A DNA stretch of 64,000 nucleotides from Flavobacteria bacterium BAL38 (GTDB lineage: Bacteria; Bacteroidota; Bacteroidia; Flavobacteriales; Flavobacteriaceae): the NCBI GenBank assembly GCA_000169355.1, contig AAXX01000002.1, positions 1 to 64,000 on the forward strand, written 5' to 3'. The notes beneath the pieces are model-generated. The model searched no databases. It worked only from the letters and a program-made list of their open reading frames with translations, and had not been told where the DNA came from. The translations under genes were made by a program, and so were the position numbers. Position 1 is the first letter of the stretch. Every line of letters starts with the position of its first letter. Positions 27,266-35,200 of the stretch are shown here, in pieces.

Positions 27266-27547
27266 ATGATTTTAGAAATAGTATCGCCAGAAGCTACATT
27301 GTTCAAAGGAGAAGTTACTTCAGTATCTGTTCCTGGGGTTAATGGTGAGTTTCAAATGCTTAATAATCACGCTCCAATTGTATCTTTATTAACAAAAGGA
27401 AATGTGAAAATAAATGCTCAAAATATTAAAATTGAAAAAGAATTCGTTTCTAAATTCAATAAAGTAAATGAGCAAACGTATTGGTTACCTGTTAATTCAG
27501 GTACATTAGAAATGAATGAAAACAAGATTATTGTTTTAGCTGACTAA
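27266..27547 (+). CDS. atpC: F1 ATP synthase subunit epsilon, short form
   Basis: Part of the central stalk that links F1 to the rotor. At 93 residues it consists of the N-terminal beta-sandwich (ILEIVSPEATLFKGEVTSVS, FQMLNNHAPIVSLLTKG) only. The regulatory C-terminal helix pair of E. coli epsilon (about 50 further residues) is absent, so hydrolysis inhibition by the extended epsilon conformation should not occur. A short epsilon is common in Bacteroidota as I recall. It is 72 bases after atpD, separated by a small tandem repeat, and a strong hairpin terminator follows. Confidence 0.93.
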   Translation: MILEIVSPEATLFKGEVTSVSVPGVNGEFQMLNNHAPIVSLLTKGNVKINAQNIKIEKEFVSKFNKVNEQTYWLPVNSGTLEMNENKIIVLAD

Positions 27548-27567
27548 AACAATAAATAGTGTATAGT

Positions 27568-27597
27568 AAAAGTCCCGCAATTTGCGGGACTTTTTTG
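27568..27597. terminator. Terminator between atpC and the MocR gene
   Basis: AAAGTCCCGC and GCGGGACTTT enclose a short AATTT loop, with T runs on both strands. It can serve both convergent genes. Confidence 0.9.
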
Positions 27598-27599
27598 TT

Positions 27600-29099
27600 T
27601 TATAATATTTTAATTCTGTCATAAGCTTGCTTTAATTTTTTAATAACAATTTCAATTTCATCTTCATTTAAATGTCCAAATCCAAAACGAATAGCACATG
27701 TTTTTTTATCTTGATAAAGAATTGTTTTTGGAAGAAATAAATCATTTTTTTCCGCTTCCTCAGCTAGTTGTACTAATGAAATGTTAGTTTGAAATTGTAG
27801 CCAAATTGCTAATCCACCAGAAGGTTTTATCCATTTTATTTTTTCATTAAAATATTGTGTTAGCATTTGACATAGATAATCGCGTCTTTTTTTATAAACC
27901 AAAATATTTTTTTTAAGTAATCTATGTATTTCTCCTTCATAAATTAATTCGGAGAGCATTTGTTCCTGAATTAAATCACCTTGACTATCCAGCATTTGCA
28001 AATAGTTTTTTGCTTCTAAAATTAAATTTTCTGGAGCTACCACAAATCCTATTTGAAAACTTGGAAATAAAGATTGACCTAACTTTCCTAAATAAATAAC
28101 CAATCCATTTGCATCTGAACTTGCCATAGGTAGCATTGCGGAGCCATCAAATTGAAAATCAAAATCAAAATCATCTTCAATGATGGCAAATTTATATAAT
28201 GATGCAAGTTGAAGTAGTTTTAATCTTCGCTCTGGCGATAAAGAAACGGTTGTAGGGTAATCTCTGTTAGCACAAATATAAACACATCGAATTTCTCCTT
28301 TTTCAAAATTATTTTTAATGAAATCTACATCTAAACCATGCTCATCAACAGGAATTGTTTTAATATTTGCTCCCGCCTGCTGAAATATCATGTTGGAAGC
28401 ATAATTACTTAAATTACCCACTAAAACAATATCTTTTGGACGTATTATTAGTTGCGATATAATATACAAACTCATTTCGGTACTTCGAGTACTAATTAAA
28501 TTATTAGGTTGAATGTGGAATCCTCTTGTTGCATTCAAATAATTACACAATTGATTTTCAAATACCGAATATTTTGTTTTTGATGTTTGGTTCCATTTTG
28601 AAATTAATGTTTTTCGTTTCATCGAAGCCCCGTACCATTTTGAAAATTCGTGAATAGGGTGCAGTTTTAAATCAGGTAACCCATCGTTTAATACATATTT
28701 AGCTTCAGAAATTTCTTGTGTTGAAGACAAATGAAAAGCAGATTGAAATGGAAATCCTGTAGTTTTTGAGTAATTATTTACATCTCCTATTGGGGTAAAG
28801 CTTGCTTTTATATTTGCTGTTTTTTGCTCTGGTACCAATACAAATGTTCCTTTATTTGCAATAATTTCAACCCAACCTTGTGATGCTAATTCATCATAAA
28901 CAGCAACAACAGTATTTCTATTTATATGTAATAGTGTGCTAAAAATTCGAGTTCCTGGTAATGAAGTTCCTTCTACAAGATAGCCACGCTGAATTGCATT
29001 TATAATTTGTTGTGCAATTTGAATATAAATAGCAGTTGAATTAGACTTTTCAATGCTAATAAAGTCTTTTAAGAATGAGTTAACCGGACTATCTTTCAT
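27600..29099 (-). CDS. MocR/PdxR-type regulator, GntR HTH fused to an aminotransferase-like domain
   Basis: A 499-residue transcription factor. Residues about 20-85 form the GntR winged helix (QIAQQIINAIQRGYLVEGTS, HINRNTVVAVYDELASQGWV). The rest has the fold-type I aminotransferase layout (YICANRDYPTTVSLSPERR, AIIEDDFDFDFQF). In MocR proteins the PLP lysine follows YLGxxSK; here the line is YLGKLGQSLFPSF, putting Gln342 at that place, with a Lys only three residues earlier at 339. The usual Tyr in EDDYD is Phe. Covalent PLP binding is therefore doubtful. It is divergent from a TonB receptor, with a palindrome between them, so it probably controls that gene. Confidence 0.87.
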   Translation of the reverse strand: MKDSPVNSFLKDFISIEKSNSTAIYIQIAQQIINAIQRGYLVEGTSLPGTRIFSTLLHINRNTVVAVYDELASQGWVEIIANKGTFVLVPEQKTANIKASFTPIGDVNNYSKTTGFPFQSAFHLSSTQEISEAKYVLNDGLPDLKLHPIHEFSKWYGASMKRKTLISKWNQTSKTKYSVFENQLCNYLNATRGFHIQPNNLISTRSTEMSLYIISQLIIRPKDIVLVGNLSNYASNMIFQQAGANIKTIPVDEHGLDVDFIKNNFEKGEIRCVYICANRDYPTTVSLSPERRLKLLQLASLYKFAIIEDDFDFDFQFDGSAMLPMASSDANGLVIYLGKLGQSLFPSFQIGFVVAPENLILEAKNYLQMLDSQGDLIQEQMLSELIYEGEIHRLLKKNILVYKKRRDYLCQMLTQYFNEKIKWIKPSGGLAIWLQFQTNISLVQLAEEAEKNDLFLPKTILYQDKKTCAIRFGFGHLNEDEIEIVIKKLKQAYDRIKIL

Positions 29100-29108
29100 T
29101 TTAAATCT

Positions 29109-29126
29109 GGACTATTATAGTAGTCC
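29109..29126. promoter_or_regulatory. Candidate operator between the MocR and TonB receptor genes
   Basis: Palindrome GGACTA-TTATAG-TAGTCC, embedded in a longer dyad. On the plus strand it covers where the -33 of the receptor would fall, with GACTTTTG (29137-29144, one mismatch to TAnnTTTG) as the -7. Confidence 0.5.
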
Positions 29127-29167
29127 GGAAAGTTACGACTTTTGCATCGTTTTAAAATAAATTTCAA

Positions 29168-30982
29168 ATGAAAAATAAATACTTTTTAAGTGCCTTTTTT
29201 TTAGTGTCTTTAATAGGTAATGCTCAAGAAAATAACCAAAAAACAGACACTTTACGTGAAGTGATAGTTTCGTCGTCTCGAATTGATTTGCCTTTTAAAG
29301 AAAATTCTAGAACCATTCAAATTATTACGGCAGAAGATATAAAAAAACTTGGAATTACAAATGTAGCAGATGCATTGCAACAACTAGCTGGGGTTGATGT
29401 TAGAAGACAAGGTGTAAACGGAATGCAAGCCGACTTGTACATTAGAGGTGGTGGTTTTGATCAAACCTTACTTTTAATTGATGGTATTAAAGTTGACGAT
29501 CCTCAAACAGGTCATCATACCATGAATTTAGCATTGCCAATAGAAGTTATTAAAAGAATTGAAGTGATTAAAGGTCCTGCGGCTCGTGTTTTTGGACAAA
29601 ATGCTTTTACGGGAGCAATCAATATTGTAACAAACGATAATTTAGAGAACTCTATTATTGCTAAGATTCAAGGAGGTTCATTTGGTCAATTTATTGCTGA
29701 AGTTACGGGTGCTGTTAATTTGGAAGACAGCAATCATGTGATTCACTTTTCTAAGCAATCTTCTGATGGTTATAGAAAAAACACTGATTTTGATAATACA
29801 AATTATGTATTGAGAAGTAAATTCAATAAGTTGAAATTACCAATTAATTTAATATCTGCTTTTTCTGAAAGAAAGTTTGGAGCTCAAAATTTTTATGGCG
29901 TAACAAGTGCTGCTGCTTTGCCATATGAAGTTACGCAAGCAAGTTTGATTGGGTTTTCGACTGAATTTAAAAGTGGAAATTTTACTTTTAAACCAAGAGT
30001 ATATTGGAGAAGAAATCAAGATGAATATATTTTTATAAGAACAAATCCTTCAGTTTACAGAAATTTACATATTACAAATAAAATCGCAGTAGAACTTAAT
30101 GGTTCATATGAATCTAAAATAGGTATTACGGGTTTTGGTTTAGAATTTTCTAAATATATGATTCAAAGTAATAATTTAGGTGATGATGAAAGAGAAATTG
30201 CTACTTTTTTTTTAGAGCACCGTTTTGGTTTGTTTAACAATGTATTAGATATTACTCCTGGTGTGGCGGTTTCTTATTTTTCTGATTTTGAAAATAAAGC
30301 TTTTCCTGGTATTGATTTAGGCGTAAAAGTATCGGAGAGAGTTCGTGTTTATACTAACGTAGGATACACATACAGAGTGCCAACATATACCGATTTAAAT
30401 TACAGTGATCCGTCTACTTTAGGAAACCCAAATTTAGAAGCGGAACGTGCTTTGGCTCAAGAATTAGGGTTCAAATATCATGCTAATACTGTTGATTTTA
30501 ACGTAGCTTTTTTTAATAGAAATACAGAAAATTTTATCGATTATAGAAGAGCAACTCCTGCCGATTTATGGAGACCCGTTAATATTGATGTTGAAACGAA
30601 AGGTTTCGAATCTTCGTTGAAGTATAATTTTTCATTAGGTAAAATTAAAAATCAGCTAAACTTAGGTTATACTTATATTGATGACAATATTAATACAGAT
30701 TTAACGTCAAAGAATGGTATTAACTCTATGCGTCATCAAGTAGTTTTTAATTATGATATACAACTTTTTAAAGGATTCAGTCAAAACATTTCTTACCGTT
30801 ATGTAGAAAGAACATCAAGAGTTTCGTATAATGTTTATGACTTGAACACGACATTTAGAACTAAAAGTATCGAGTTAACCATGTTAATTCAAAATATATT
30901 TAACACAGAGTATTTTGAAAATACGTTTGTTCCTATGCCAAAGGGGAATGTTTTATTTGGAATGAAATATCTATTTAAATAA
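29168..30982 (+). CDS. TonB-dependent outer-membrane receptor, BtuB/FepA-like
   Basis: Predicted to import a small molecule across the outer membrane using energy passed by TonB. The 604-residue protein has a signal peptide (MKNKYFLSAFFLVSLIGNAQ), then a TonB-box-like DTLREVIVSSSR and a plug domain (ADALQQLAGVDVRRQGVNG, DLYIRGGGFDQTLLLIDGI, VIKRIEVIKGPAARVFGQNA). The remaining 450 residues form the 22-strand barrel and end in a terminal Phe-Lys. There is no SusD partner, so it is not a glycan receptor of the SusC type. The divergent MocR gene suggests that the cargo may be an amine, vitamin or amino acid-like molecule. Confidence 0.88.
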   Translation: MKNKYFLSAFFLVSLIGNAQENNQKTDTLREVIVSSSRIDLPFKENSRTIQIITAEDIKKLGITNVADALQQLAGVDVRRQGVNGMQADLYIRGGGFDQTLLLIDGIKVDDPQTGHHTMNLALPIEVIKRIEVIKGPAARVFGQNAFTGAINIVTNDNLENSIIAKIQGGSFGQFIAEVTGAVNLEDSNHVIHFSKQSSDGYRKNTDFDNTNYVLRSKFNKLKLPINLISAFSERKFGAQNFYGVTSAAALPYEVTQASLIGFSTEFKSGNFTFKPRVYWRRNQDEYIFIRTNPSVYRNLHITNKIAVELNGSYESKIGITGFGLEFSKYMIQSNNLGDDEREIATFFLEHRFGLFNNVLDITPGVAVSYFSDFENKAFPGIDLGVKVSERVRVYTNVGYTYRVPTYTDLNYSDPSTLGNPNLEAERALAQELGFKYHANTVDFNVAFFNRNTENFIDYRRATPADLWRPVNIDVETKGFESSLKYNFSLGKIKNQLNLGYTYIDDNINTDLTSKNGINSMRHQVVFNYDIQLFKGFSQNISYRYVERTSRVSYNVYDLNTTFRTKSIELTMLIQNIFNTEYFENTFVPMPKGNVLFGMKYLFK

Positions 30983-31002
30983 GATATTTGTTAGTTAAGT
31001 TT

Positions 31003-31034
31003 AAAAAGGGCTGCATTTATGTAGTCCTTTTTTT
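31003..31034 (+). terminator. Terminator after the TonB receptor gene
   Basis: Stem AAGGGCTGCAT / ATGTAGTCCTT with two G-T pairs, then a run of T. Confidence 0.8.
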
Positions 31035-31052
31035 AGTTCAAAAAATTTAAAC

Positions 31053-31115
31053 TTGTCATTCTGAACTTGTTTCAGAATCCAAAAAATAGAAGCTGAAACG
31101 AGTTCAGCTTGACAA
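31053..31115. repeat. Dispersed inverted repeat, long imperfect dyad
   Basis: Two 23-nt arms, one beginning TTGTCATTCTGAAC (31053-31075) and the other ending AGTTCAGCTTGACAA (31093-31115), pair with three mismatches. A related single arm occurs at 48189. It lies between the receptor and cold-shock terminators. Confidence 0.7.
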
Positions 31116-31134
31116 AAACTTAATATTATCCCAT

Positions 31135-31163
31135 AAAAAAAGTCCCGATTTAATCGGGACTTT
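31135..31163 (-). terminator. Terminator of the cold-shock gene
   Basis: On the minus strand AAAGTCCCGATT and AATCGGGACTTT form the stem, followed by a T run of seven. It ends 31 bases after the cold-shock stop. Confidence 0.85.
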
Positions 31164-31194
31164 GTCTTTCTAGGTAATCAAAAAATAATATATA

Positions 31195-31395
31195 TTAGTC
31201 TTCGATAACTACTACTTGAGCAGCTACTTTACCTTTTCTTCCTTCTTCTTCTTCGTAACTAACTGCATCACCTTCATTAAGAGATTCAACTCTCATTCCG
31301 CTTGCGTGTACGAAAATGTCTTTTCCTGTTTCATCATCTGTGATAAAACCGTAACCTTTTGATTCATTGAAGAATTTAACTTTGCCTGTGCGCAT
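31195..31395 (-). CDS. Cold-shock domain protein
   Basis: A 66-residue single OB-fold RNA/DNA chaperone, of normal CspA length. The two nucleic-acid motifs are intact: RNP1 as SKGYGFITDD and RNP2 as DIFVHASG. The acidic stretch EEEEGRKGKVAAQVV completes the barrel. It stands as a monocistron with its own terminator. A -7 box lies upstream. No long structured 5' leader of the E. coli cspA kind is present, because the predicted leader is only about 25 bases. Confidence 0.96.
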   Translation of the reverse strand: MRTGKVKFFNESKGYGFITDDETGKDIFVHASGMRVESLNEGDAVSYEEEEGRKGKVAAQVVVIED

Positions 31396-31424
31396 TTGTG
31401 TAATATAAAAAAATTAATAATAGT

Positions 31425-31432
31425 CAAAGATA
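31425..31432 (-). promoter_or_regulatory. Candidate -7 box of the cold-shock gene
   Basis: TATCTTTG on the minus strand. The nearest TTTG upstream (31451-31448) is only 15 bases away, a little short of the usual spacing. Confidence 0.45.
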
Positions 31433-31478
31433 TACTTATTTACGAAACAAAAAAGAAAAAGTTGTAAATATTTGAAAA

Positions 31479-31712
31479 TTATTGATTATCAGTGTCTTTG
31501 TTTTTAAATTTGTTCAAATCAAACACATAATCATTAATGTTTTTATTCTTATATCTATGATAAATAAAAAGAGGCATTAAGACTAAGGCTAAAATTAAAA
31601 TTCCTACGCCAATCCATTTATCACCTTCTGGGCTTTCGTAGCTTTTTATAGAATAACCATATCCTACAAGACTAATTACTACTATAAGTAAAATTCTAAT
31701 AATCCATTTCAT
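31479..31712 (-). CDS. Small two-helix membrane protein of unknown function
   Basis: A 77-residue product with membrane helices at about 4-22 and 34-51 and a polar Lys/Asp/Asn-rich C-terminal tail (KNKNINDYVFDLNKF). No motif or known family was recognised. It is the next gene downstream of aspS on the same strand (45 bases away) and may be read from its transcript. It should not be confused with the cold-shock gene downstream, which has its own promoter. Confidence 0.6.
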   Translation of the reverse strand: MKWIIRILLIVVISLVGYGYSIKSYESPEGDKWIGVGILILALVLMPLFIYHRYKNKNINDYVFDLNKFKNKDTDNQ

Positions 31713-31757
31713 TTGGTAAAAAAATTAAAGGTCCTTCTATTGAAGAACCTTTTGTTA

Positions 31758-33503
31758 TTATCTTAATTTAATATGTAATTCTTGTAATTGAGTTTCATCA
31801 ATTTTTGAAGGAGCATCAATCATTACATCTCTTCCTGAATTATTTTTAGGGAAAGCAATAAAATCGCGAATCGTTTCTTGTCCGCCTAAAATTGAAACCA
31901 AACGGTCTAATCCAAAAGCCAAACCTCCATGAGGTGGCGCTCCAAATTCAAATGCACTCATTAAAAATCCAAATTGTGCTTGTGCTTCTTCTTTGCTGAA
32001 TCCTAATAAATCAAACATTCTAGATTGTAAATCTCTATCATGAATACGAATAGAACCTCCGCCAATTTCGTTTCCGTTTAAAACCATATCATATGCATTT
32101 GCACGAACTTTTCCAGGTTCAGTTTCAATTAATGCCATATCTTCTGGTTTTGGTGAAGTAAATGGATGGTGCATTGCATGGTATCTTCCGCTTTCTTCGT
32201 CCCATTCTAATAATGGGAAATCAACTACCCATAATGGCGCAAATTCGTCTGATTTACGTAATCCTAATCTTGTAGCAACTTCCATACGAAGTGCCGATAA
32301 TTGAGTTCTTACTTTATTTGCGTTTCCTGATAAAATTAAGATCAAATCACCAGGTTTTGCATTGGTAATTTCGGCCCATTGTTTCAAATCTTCTTGATCG
32401 TAGAATTTATCTACTGATGATTTGAAAGTTCCATCTTCTTCGCATTTTACATATACCATTCCTGAAGCTCCAACTTGTGGGCGTTTTACCCAATCAATTA
32501 AAGCATCAATTTCTTTTCTTGTGTATGAAGCACAGCCTGGAGCAGCAATTCCTACTAGTAATTCAGCTGAATTAAATACTGGAAAATCTTTATGTTGGGC
32601 TACAGCATTTAACTCACCAAATTTCATTTCAAAACGAATGTCTGGTTTGTCGTTCCCGTAGGTTTTCATAGCGTAATCGTATGTTATTCTTGGAAATTTC
32701 TCTACTTCAACACCTTTAATTTCTTTTAGTAAATGACGTGTTAACCCTTCAAACATATTTAAAATGTCTTCTTGCTCAACAAATGCCATTTCGCAGTCTA
32801 TTTGTGTAAATTCTGGCTGACGGTCTGCACGTAAATCTTCATCACGGAAACATTTTACAATTTGGAAATATTTATCCATTCCGCCTACCATCAATAACTG
32901 TTTAAAAGTTTGAGGCGATTGTGGTAAAGCGTAAAATTGGCCTTCATTCATTCTACTTGGTACTACGAAATCACGTGCACCTTCTGGGGTAGATTTAATT
33001 AAATAAGGTGTTTCCACATCACAAAAACCTTGGTCAGAAAGATATTTTCTTACTTCCATTGATACTTTATGACGGAATAATAAGTTGTTTTTAACCGGAT
33101 TTCTTCTGATGTCTAAATAACGGTATTTCATACGAATATCTTCACCACCATCAGTTTCATCTTCTATTGTAAATGGAGGCAATTGTGCTTCATTTAAAAC
33201 GGTTAATTCGGTAACTAAAATTTCAATATCACCAGTTGCCATATTTGCGTTTTTAGATTCACGCTCAATAACAGTTCCTTTTATTTGTATTACAAATTCT
33301 CTACCTAATGATTTAGCACGTTCAAAAACAGCTTTATCTGTTCTTTTTTCGTCAAAAATTAATTGAGTAATTCCGTATCTATCACGTAAATCAACCCAAA
33401 TCATAAAACCTTTGTCTCTCGATTTTTGAACCCAACCAGCTAGGGTAACTTCTGTATTAATATGTGAAGCGTTAAGTTCGCCGCAATTATGACTTCTGTA
33501 CAT
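31758..33503 (-). CDS. aspS: Aspartyl-tRNA synthetase
   Basis: It charges tRNA-Asp with aspartate. The 581-residue protein is of the bacterial type: an N-terminal OB anticodon domain ([20 protein letters not shown]), then class II motif 2 as [18 protein letters not shown]. The bacterial GAD insertion follows, and motif 3 is [14 protein letters not shown]. The bacterial type, unlike the archaeal one, is normally discriminating or not depending on the organism. A separate asnS at 57.4 kb makes Asn-tRNA directly, so indirect amidation need not be essential for Asn. A -7 box is at 33520-33527. Confidence 0.97.
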   Translation of the reverse strand: MYRSHNCGELNASHINTEVTLAGWVQKSRDKGFMIWVDLRDRYGITQLIFDEKRTDKAVFERAKSLGREFVIQIKGTVIERESKNANMATGDIEILVTELTVLNEAQLPPFTIEDETDGGEDIRMKYRYLDIRRNPVKNNLLFRHKVSMEVRKYLSDQGFCDVETPYLIKSTPEGARDFVVPSRMNEGQFYALPQSPQTFKQLLMVGGMDKYFQIVKCFRDEDLRADRQPEFTQIDCEMAFVEQEDILNMFEGLTRHLLKEIKGVEVEKFPRITYDYAMKTYGNDKPDIRFEMKFGELNAVAQHKDFPVFNSAELLVGIAAPGCASYTRKEIDALIDWVKRPQVGASGMVYVKCEEDGTFKSSVDKFYDQEDLKQWAEITNAKPGDLILILSGNANKVRTQLSALRMEVATRLGLRKSDEFAPLWVVDFPLLEWDEESGRYHAMHHPFTSPKPEDMALIETEPGKVRANAYDMVLNGNEIGGGSIRIHDRDLQSRMFDLLGFSKEEAQAQFGFLMSAFEFGAPPHGGLAFGLDRLVSILGGQETIRDFIAFPKNNSGRDVMIDAPSKIDETQLQELHIKLR

Positions 33504-33519
33504 TTTAAAAAATTTTATG

Positions 33520-33527
33520 CAAAAGTA
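33520..33527 (-). promoter_or_regulatory. Candidate -7 box of aspS
   Basis: TACTTTTG on the minus strand matches TAnnTTTG, 17 bases before the ATG. No clear -33 was found at standard spacing. Confidence 0.45.
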
Positions 33528-33643
33528 AGAACAAAAAAGAAAATTTTTAGTTTCAATTGTTAATTATAATAGAATTTTAATTCGTTTTTATCGTTTTATA
33601 AAATAATAGTATAATTTTACACAAACCTTATTTACTTATTTTT

Positions 33644-34648
33644 ATGAAAAAACTAGTTTACTTATTAGTATTGTCGGTTAGTTTTTCTTTTGCACAGACT
33701 GATGTGAAAGGAAAAGTTAAGTTTTCGGCTAAAATTGAAAACAGAAACAGCGACACTTTAACCATTTATGGCCCCAATAAATTTAAACAAGAAATTCCAG
33801 TTAATAAAAAAGGAGTTTTTGAAACAACTTTTGAAGTTACTGACGGTTTACACCAATTTACTGATGGAGCAGAATCGTCTATGATGTATTTAAAAGCTGG
33901 AGATGATTTATATTTGACTTTAGATACAAAAGAGTTTGATGAAACTATTTTATATACCGGAAAAGGATCAAAGGAATGTAATTATTTAGCACAAAAAGCA
34001 CTTACTGACGAAAAATTTGAAATGGAGTTAGAGGGTTTGTTAGAACAAGAAGGTGATGTTTTTAAAGCAGCTTTAGATAAAAAACAAAAAGAAGATTTAG
34101 CTAAACTAGAAAGTTCAAACTTAGATGAAAGATTAGTTGCACAAATTAAGCATAGAATTGCTCAAGAAGGTATGATGCTTACTCAGTATTACAATCAAAA
34201 AGCAGCTGCTAAAAAAATTGAAGGAACACTTTCTGCAAGTTTTGATTATGAAAATCATAAAGGAGGAAAAACTAAGTTAGAAGATTTAAGAGGTAAATAT
34301 GTATATATTGATGTTTGGGCAACATGGTGCGGCCCTTGTAGAGCTGAAATTCCTCATTTAAAAAAGGTGGAAGAAAAATACCATGGTAAAAATATTGAAT
34401 TTGTTAGTATTTCTGTTGATACCGATAAAGATCATGAAAAATGGCAAAAATTTGTTGTTGATAAAGAGTTAGGTGGAATTCAATTATTTGCTGATAAAAA
34501 CTGGAATTCAGATTTTATTAAAGCTTTTGGAATTAATTCAATTCCTAGATTTTTGTTAATAGGTCCTGATGGTAAGGTTGTAAAAGCTGATGCTGCAAGA
34601 CCTTCTTCATCTCAATTAATTGAGCTTTTAGATAGTTTATTGAAATAA
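33644..34648 (+). CDS. TlpA-like thioredoxin family protein, exported
   Basis: A periplasmic thiol-disulfide protein of 334 residues with signal peptide MKKLVYLLVLSVSFSFAQ. The N-terminal half (about 20-190) is a beta-sandwich plus helical region of the DUF4369 kind, common upstream of Bacteroidota TlpA domains. The C-terminal half is the thioredoxin fold with active-site WCGPC (Cys229, Cys232) and the conserved cis-Pro in NSIPRFLLIGPDG. It probably reduces periplasmic disulfides, but the partner is unknown. No cytochrome c maturation genes lie near. A terminator follows. Confidence 0.88.
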   Translation: MKKLVYLLVLSVSFSFAQTDVKGKVKFSAKIENRNSDTLTIYGPNKFKQEIPVNKKGVFETTFEVTDGLHQFTDGAESSMMYLKAGDDLYLTLDTKEFDETILYTGKGSKECNYLAQKALTDEKFEMELEGLLEQEGDVFKAALDKKQKEDLAKLESSNLDERLVAQIKHRIAQEGMMLTQYYNQKAAAKKIEGTLSASFDYENHKGGKTKLEDLRGKYVYIDVWATWCGPCRAEIPHLKKVEEKYHGKNIEFVSISVDTDKDHEKWQKFVVDKELGGIQLFADKNWNSDFIKAFGINSIPRFLLIGPDGKVVKADAARPSSSQLIELLDSLLK

Positions 34649-34667
34649 AAAACACATACTTAATTGT

Positions 34668-34697
34668 AAGCCAATACTCTATGTATTGGCTTTTTTT
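34668..34697 (+). terminator. Terminator after the thioredoxin-family gene
   Basis: AAGCCAATAC, loop TCTAT, GTATTGGCTT, then a T run. Confidence 0.85.
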
Positions 34698-34762
34698 ATG
34701 TTAAATTTTTTCCAATGTTACCAAATTGTTACCAAAAAGTTTTTTTATTGTAAAAAAGTTTT

Positions 34763-34770
34763 TATATTTG
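34763..34770 (+). promoter_or_regulatory. Candidate -7 box of the MORN-repeat gene
   Basis: TATATTTG, 34 bases before the ATG. The nearest TTG (34748-34750) is only 12 bases upstream, too close for a standard -33. Confidence 0.4.
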
Positions 34771-34804
34771 TTACAGTAATGTTAACCAATTAAAAGAAAA
34801 GACT

Positions 34805-35149
34805 ATGAAAAATGTATTGATTGCCGGAATTATGTTAGTGACAAGTCTAACATTCGCACAAGAAGTAAAACCAAAATATGAAATTATAGGACAAGAAGTT
34901 AAAGCAACTTTTTTTTATGATAATGGACAAATAAAACAAGAAGGTAACTATTTAAATGGAAAACCAAACGGAAAATGGGTTTCATTTAATGAAGACGGTT
35001 CTAAACAAACTATTGGTGAATACAACAATGGAGTTAAAACTGGAAAATGGTTTTTTTGGTCTGAATCATCTTTAAATGAAGTAGATTTTTCTGATAGTCG
35101 TATTGCAGAAGTAAAAAAATGGTCTAAAGATGTTTTAGTAAAAAACTAA
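34805..35149 (+). CDS. Exported MORN-repeat (YwqK-like) protein
   Basis: A 114-residue protein with signal peptide MKNVLIAGIMLVTSLTFAQ. The mature part is two to three MORN-type beta-hairpin repeats (YDNGQIKQEGNYLNGKPNGK, then GEYNNGVKTGKWFFWSES). This class is often labelled YwqK-family antitoxin. An antitoxin role is unlikely here because it has an export signal and no toxin is next to it. It stands alone between its own -7 box and a bidirectional terminator. The function is unknown. Confidence 0.75.
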   Translation: MKNVLIAGIMLVTSLTFAQEVKPKYEIIGQEVKATFFYDNGQIKQEGNYLNGKPNGKWVSFNEDGSKQTIGEYNNGVKTGKWFFWSESSLNEVDFSDSRIAEVKKWSKDVLVKN

Positions 35150-35165
35150 TTTAGTTTACAATAAC

Positions 35166-35197
35166 AAAAATGTCCCGATGAAAATCGGGACATTTTT
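35166..35197. terminator. Bidirectional terminator, MORN gene / RND operon
   Basis: AAAAATGTCCCGAT and ATCGGGACATTTTT with a GAAA loop. T runs on both strands serve the convergent genes. Confidence 0.88.
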
Positions 35198-35200
35198 GTT

